This document shows, piece after piece, positions 5,024-5,077 of a stretch of 5,077 nt of DNA. This DNA comes from Flemingiibacterium sp045635785 (GTDB lineage Bacteria; Bacillota; Clostridia; Oscillospirales; CAG-272), in contig JAZTWJ010000087.1 in NCBI GenBank assembly GCA_045635785.1, forward strand, positions 1 to 5,077, written 5' to 3'. The position numbers and the translations under genes were made by a program. Numbering within the stretch: the stretch's first letter is position 1; each line of letters starts with the position of its first letter. Under the pieces are notes generated by a model. That model saw only the letters and a program-made list of their open reading frames with translations, had not been told where the DNA came from and ran no database searches.

Positions 5024-5077
5024 AACCGCCGCCACAGCCGCAGCCGTTACCACCGAACTGCACCTGACCGCAACCGT
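5007..5077 (-). CDS. C-terminal end of a Gly/Cys-rich protein, cut by the window edge
   Basis: Only the last 22 codons are visible, ending in TAA at 5009-5007. The tail reads GCGQVQFGGNG followed by CGCGGGYGFAA: half of it is glycine, with three cysteines and aromatic residues near the end. The use of GGT/GGC codons supports this frame over the other open frame on the same strand. Short Gly/Cys/Tyr-rich proteins of this kind are known as spore-coat-like or structural proteins in Bacillota, but the N-terminus is outside the window and the family cannot be fixed. It is the most upstream visible gene of the leftward cassette, 113 bases before the BclA-like gene. Confidence 0.55.
   Translation of the reverse strand, partial: GCGQVQFGGNGCGCGGGYGFAA

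Overview
The window looks like DNA from a Bacillota (Firmicutes) bacterium or one of its temperate phages, most likely a gut Clostridia-type host. The grounds are strong AGGAG-type ribosome binding sites before every supported gene, use of TTG and GTG starts, compact rho-independent terminators, and a large serine recombinase of the RKSRADLE type common in Bacillota prophages and integrative elements. There is no rRNA, tRNA or CRISPR array, and nothing in the sequence fixes a genus.

Left half, + strand (1-3348). A 239-base non-coding leader rich in inverted repeats precedes three co-oriented genes. First is a DNA-binding protein with an XRE-type helix-turn-helix, a long coiled coil and one C-terminal membrane segment (240-995). 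Second, 13 bases downstream, is a two-pass membrane protein with a Pro/Thr/Ala linker and an outward C-terminal domain (1009-1764). Third is a complete large serine integrase (1810-3348). A strong terminator stands between the second gene and the integrase, ending two bases before the integrase ribosome binding site. The order regulator, membrane protein, integrase, end of element resembles the lysogeny module at the end of a prophage or integrative element. The regulator, however, is tethered to the membrane rather than soluble.

Middle (3349-3512). The convergent intergenic gap holds a 42-base interrupted dyad just after the integrase stop (a candidate attachment site), a weak hairpin, a 9-base direct repeat resembling the repeated ends of IS21-family elements, and a strong hairpin terminator.

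Right half, - strand (3513-5077). Four tightly spaced genes are read leftwards. In transcription order they are: the end of a Gly/Cys-rich protein cut by the window edge; a 140-residue protein resembling the BclA C-terminal jelly-roll domain; a 186-residue protein with helical ends and a Gly/Tyr/Ser/Arg low-complexity centre; and a 120-residue helical protein. Together they look like a surface or particle cassette, either virion proteins or spore-surface-like host proteins. The sequence does not decide between these. If the dyad at 3353-3394 is the attachment site, the right-hand cassette is either flanking host DNA (integrated form) or the far end of a circular phage genome.
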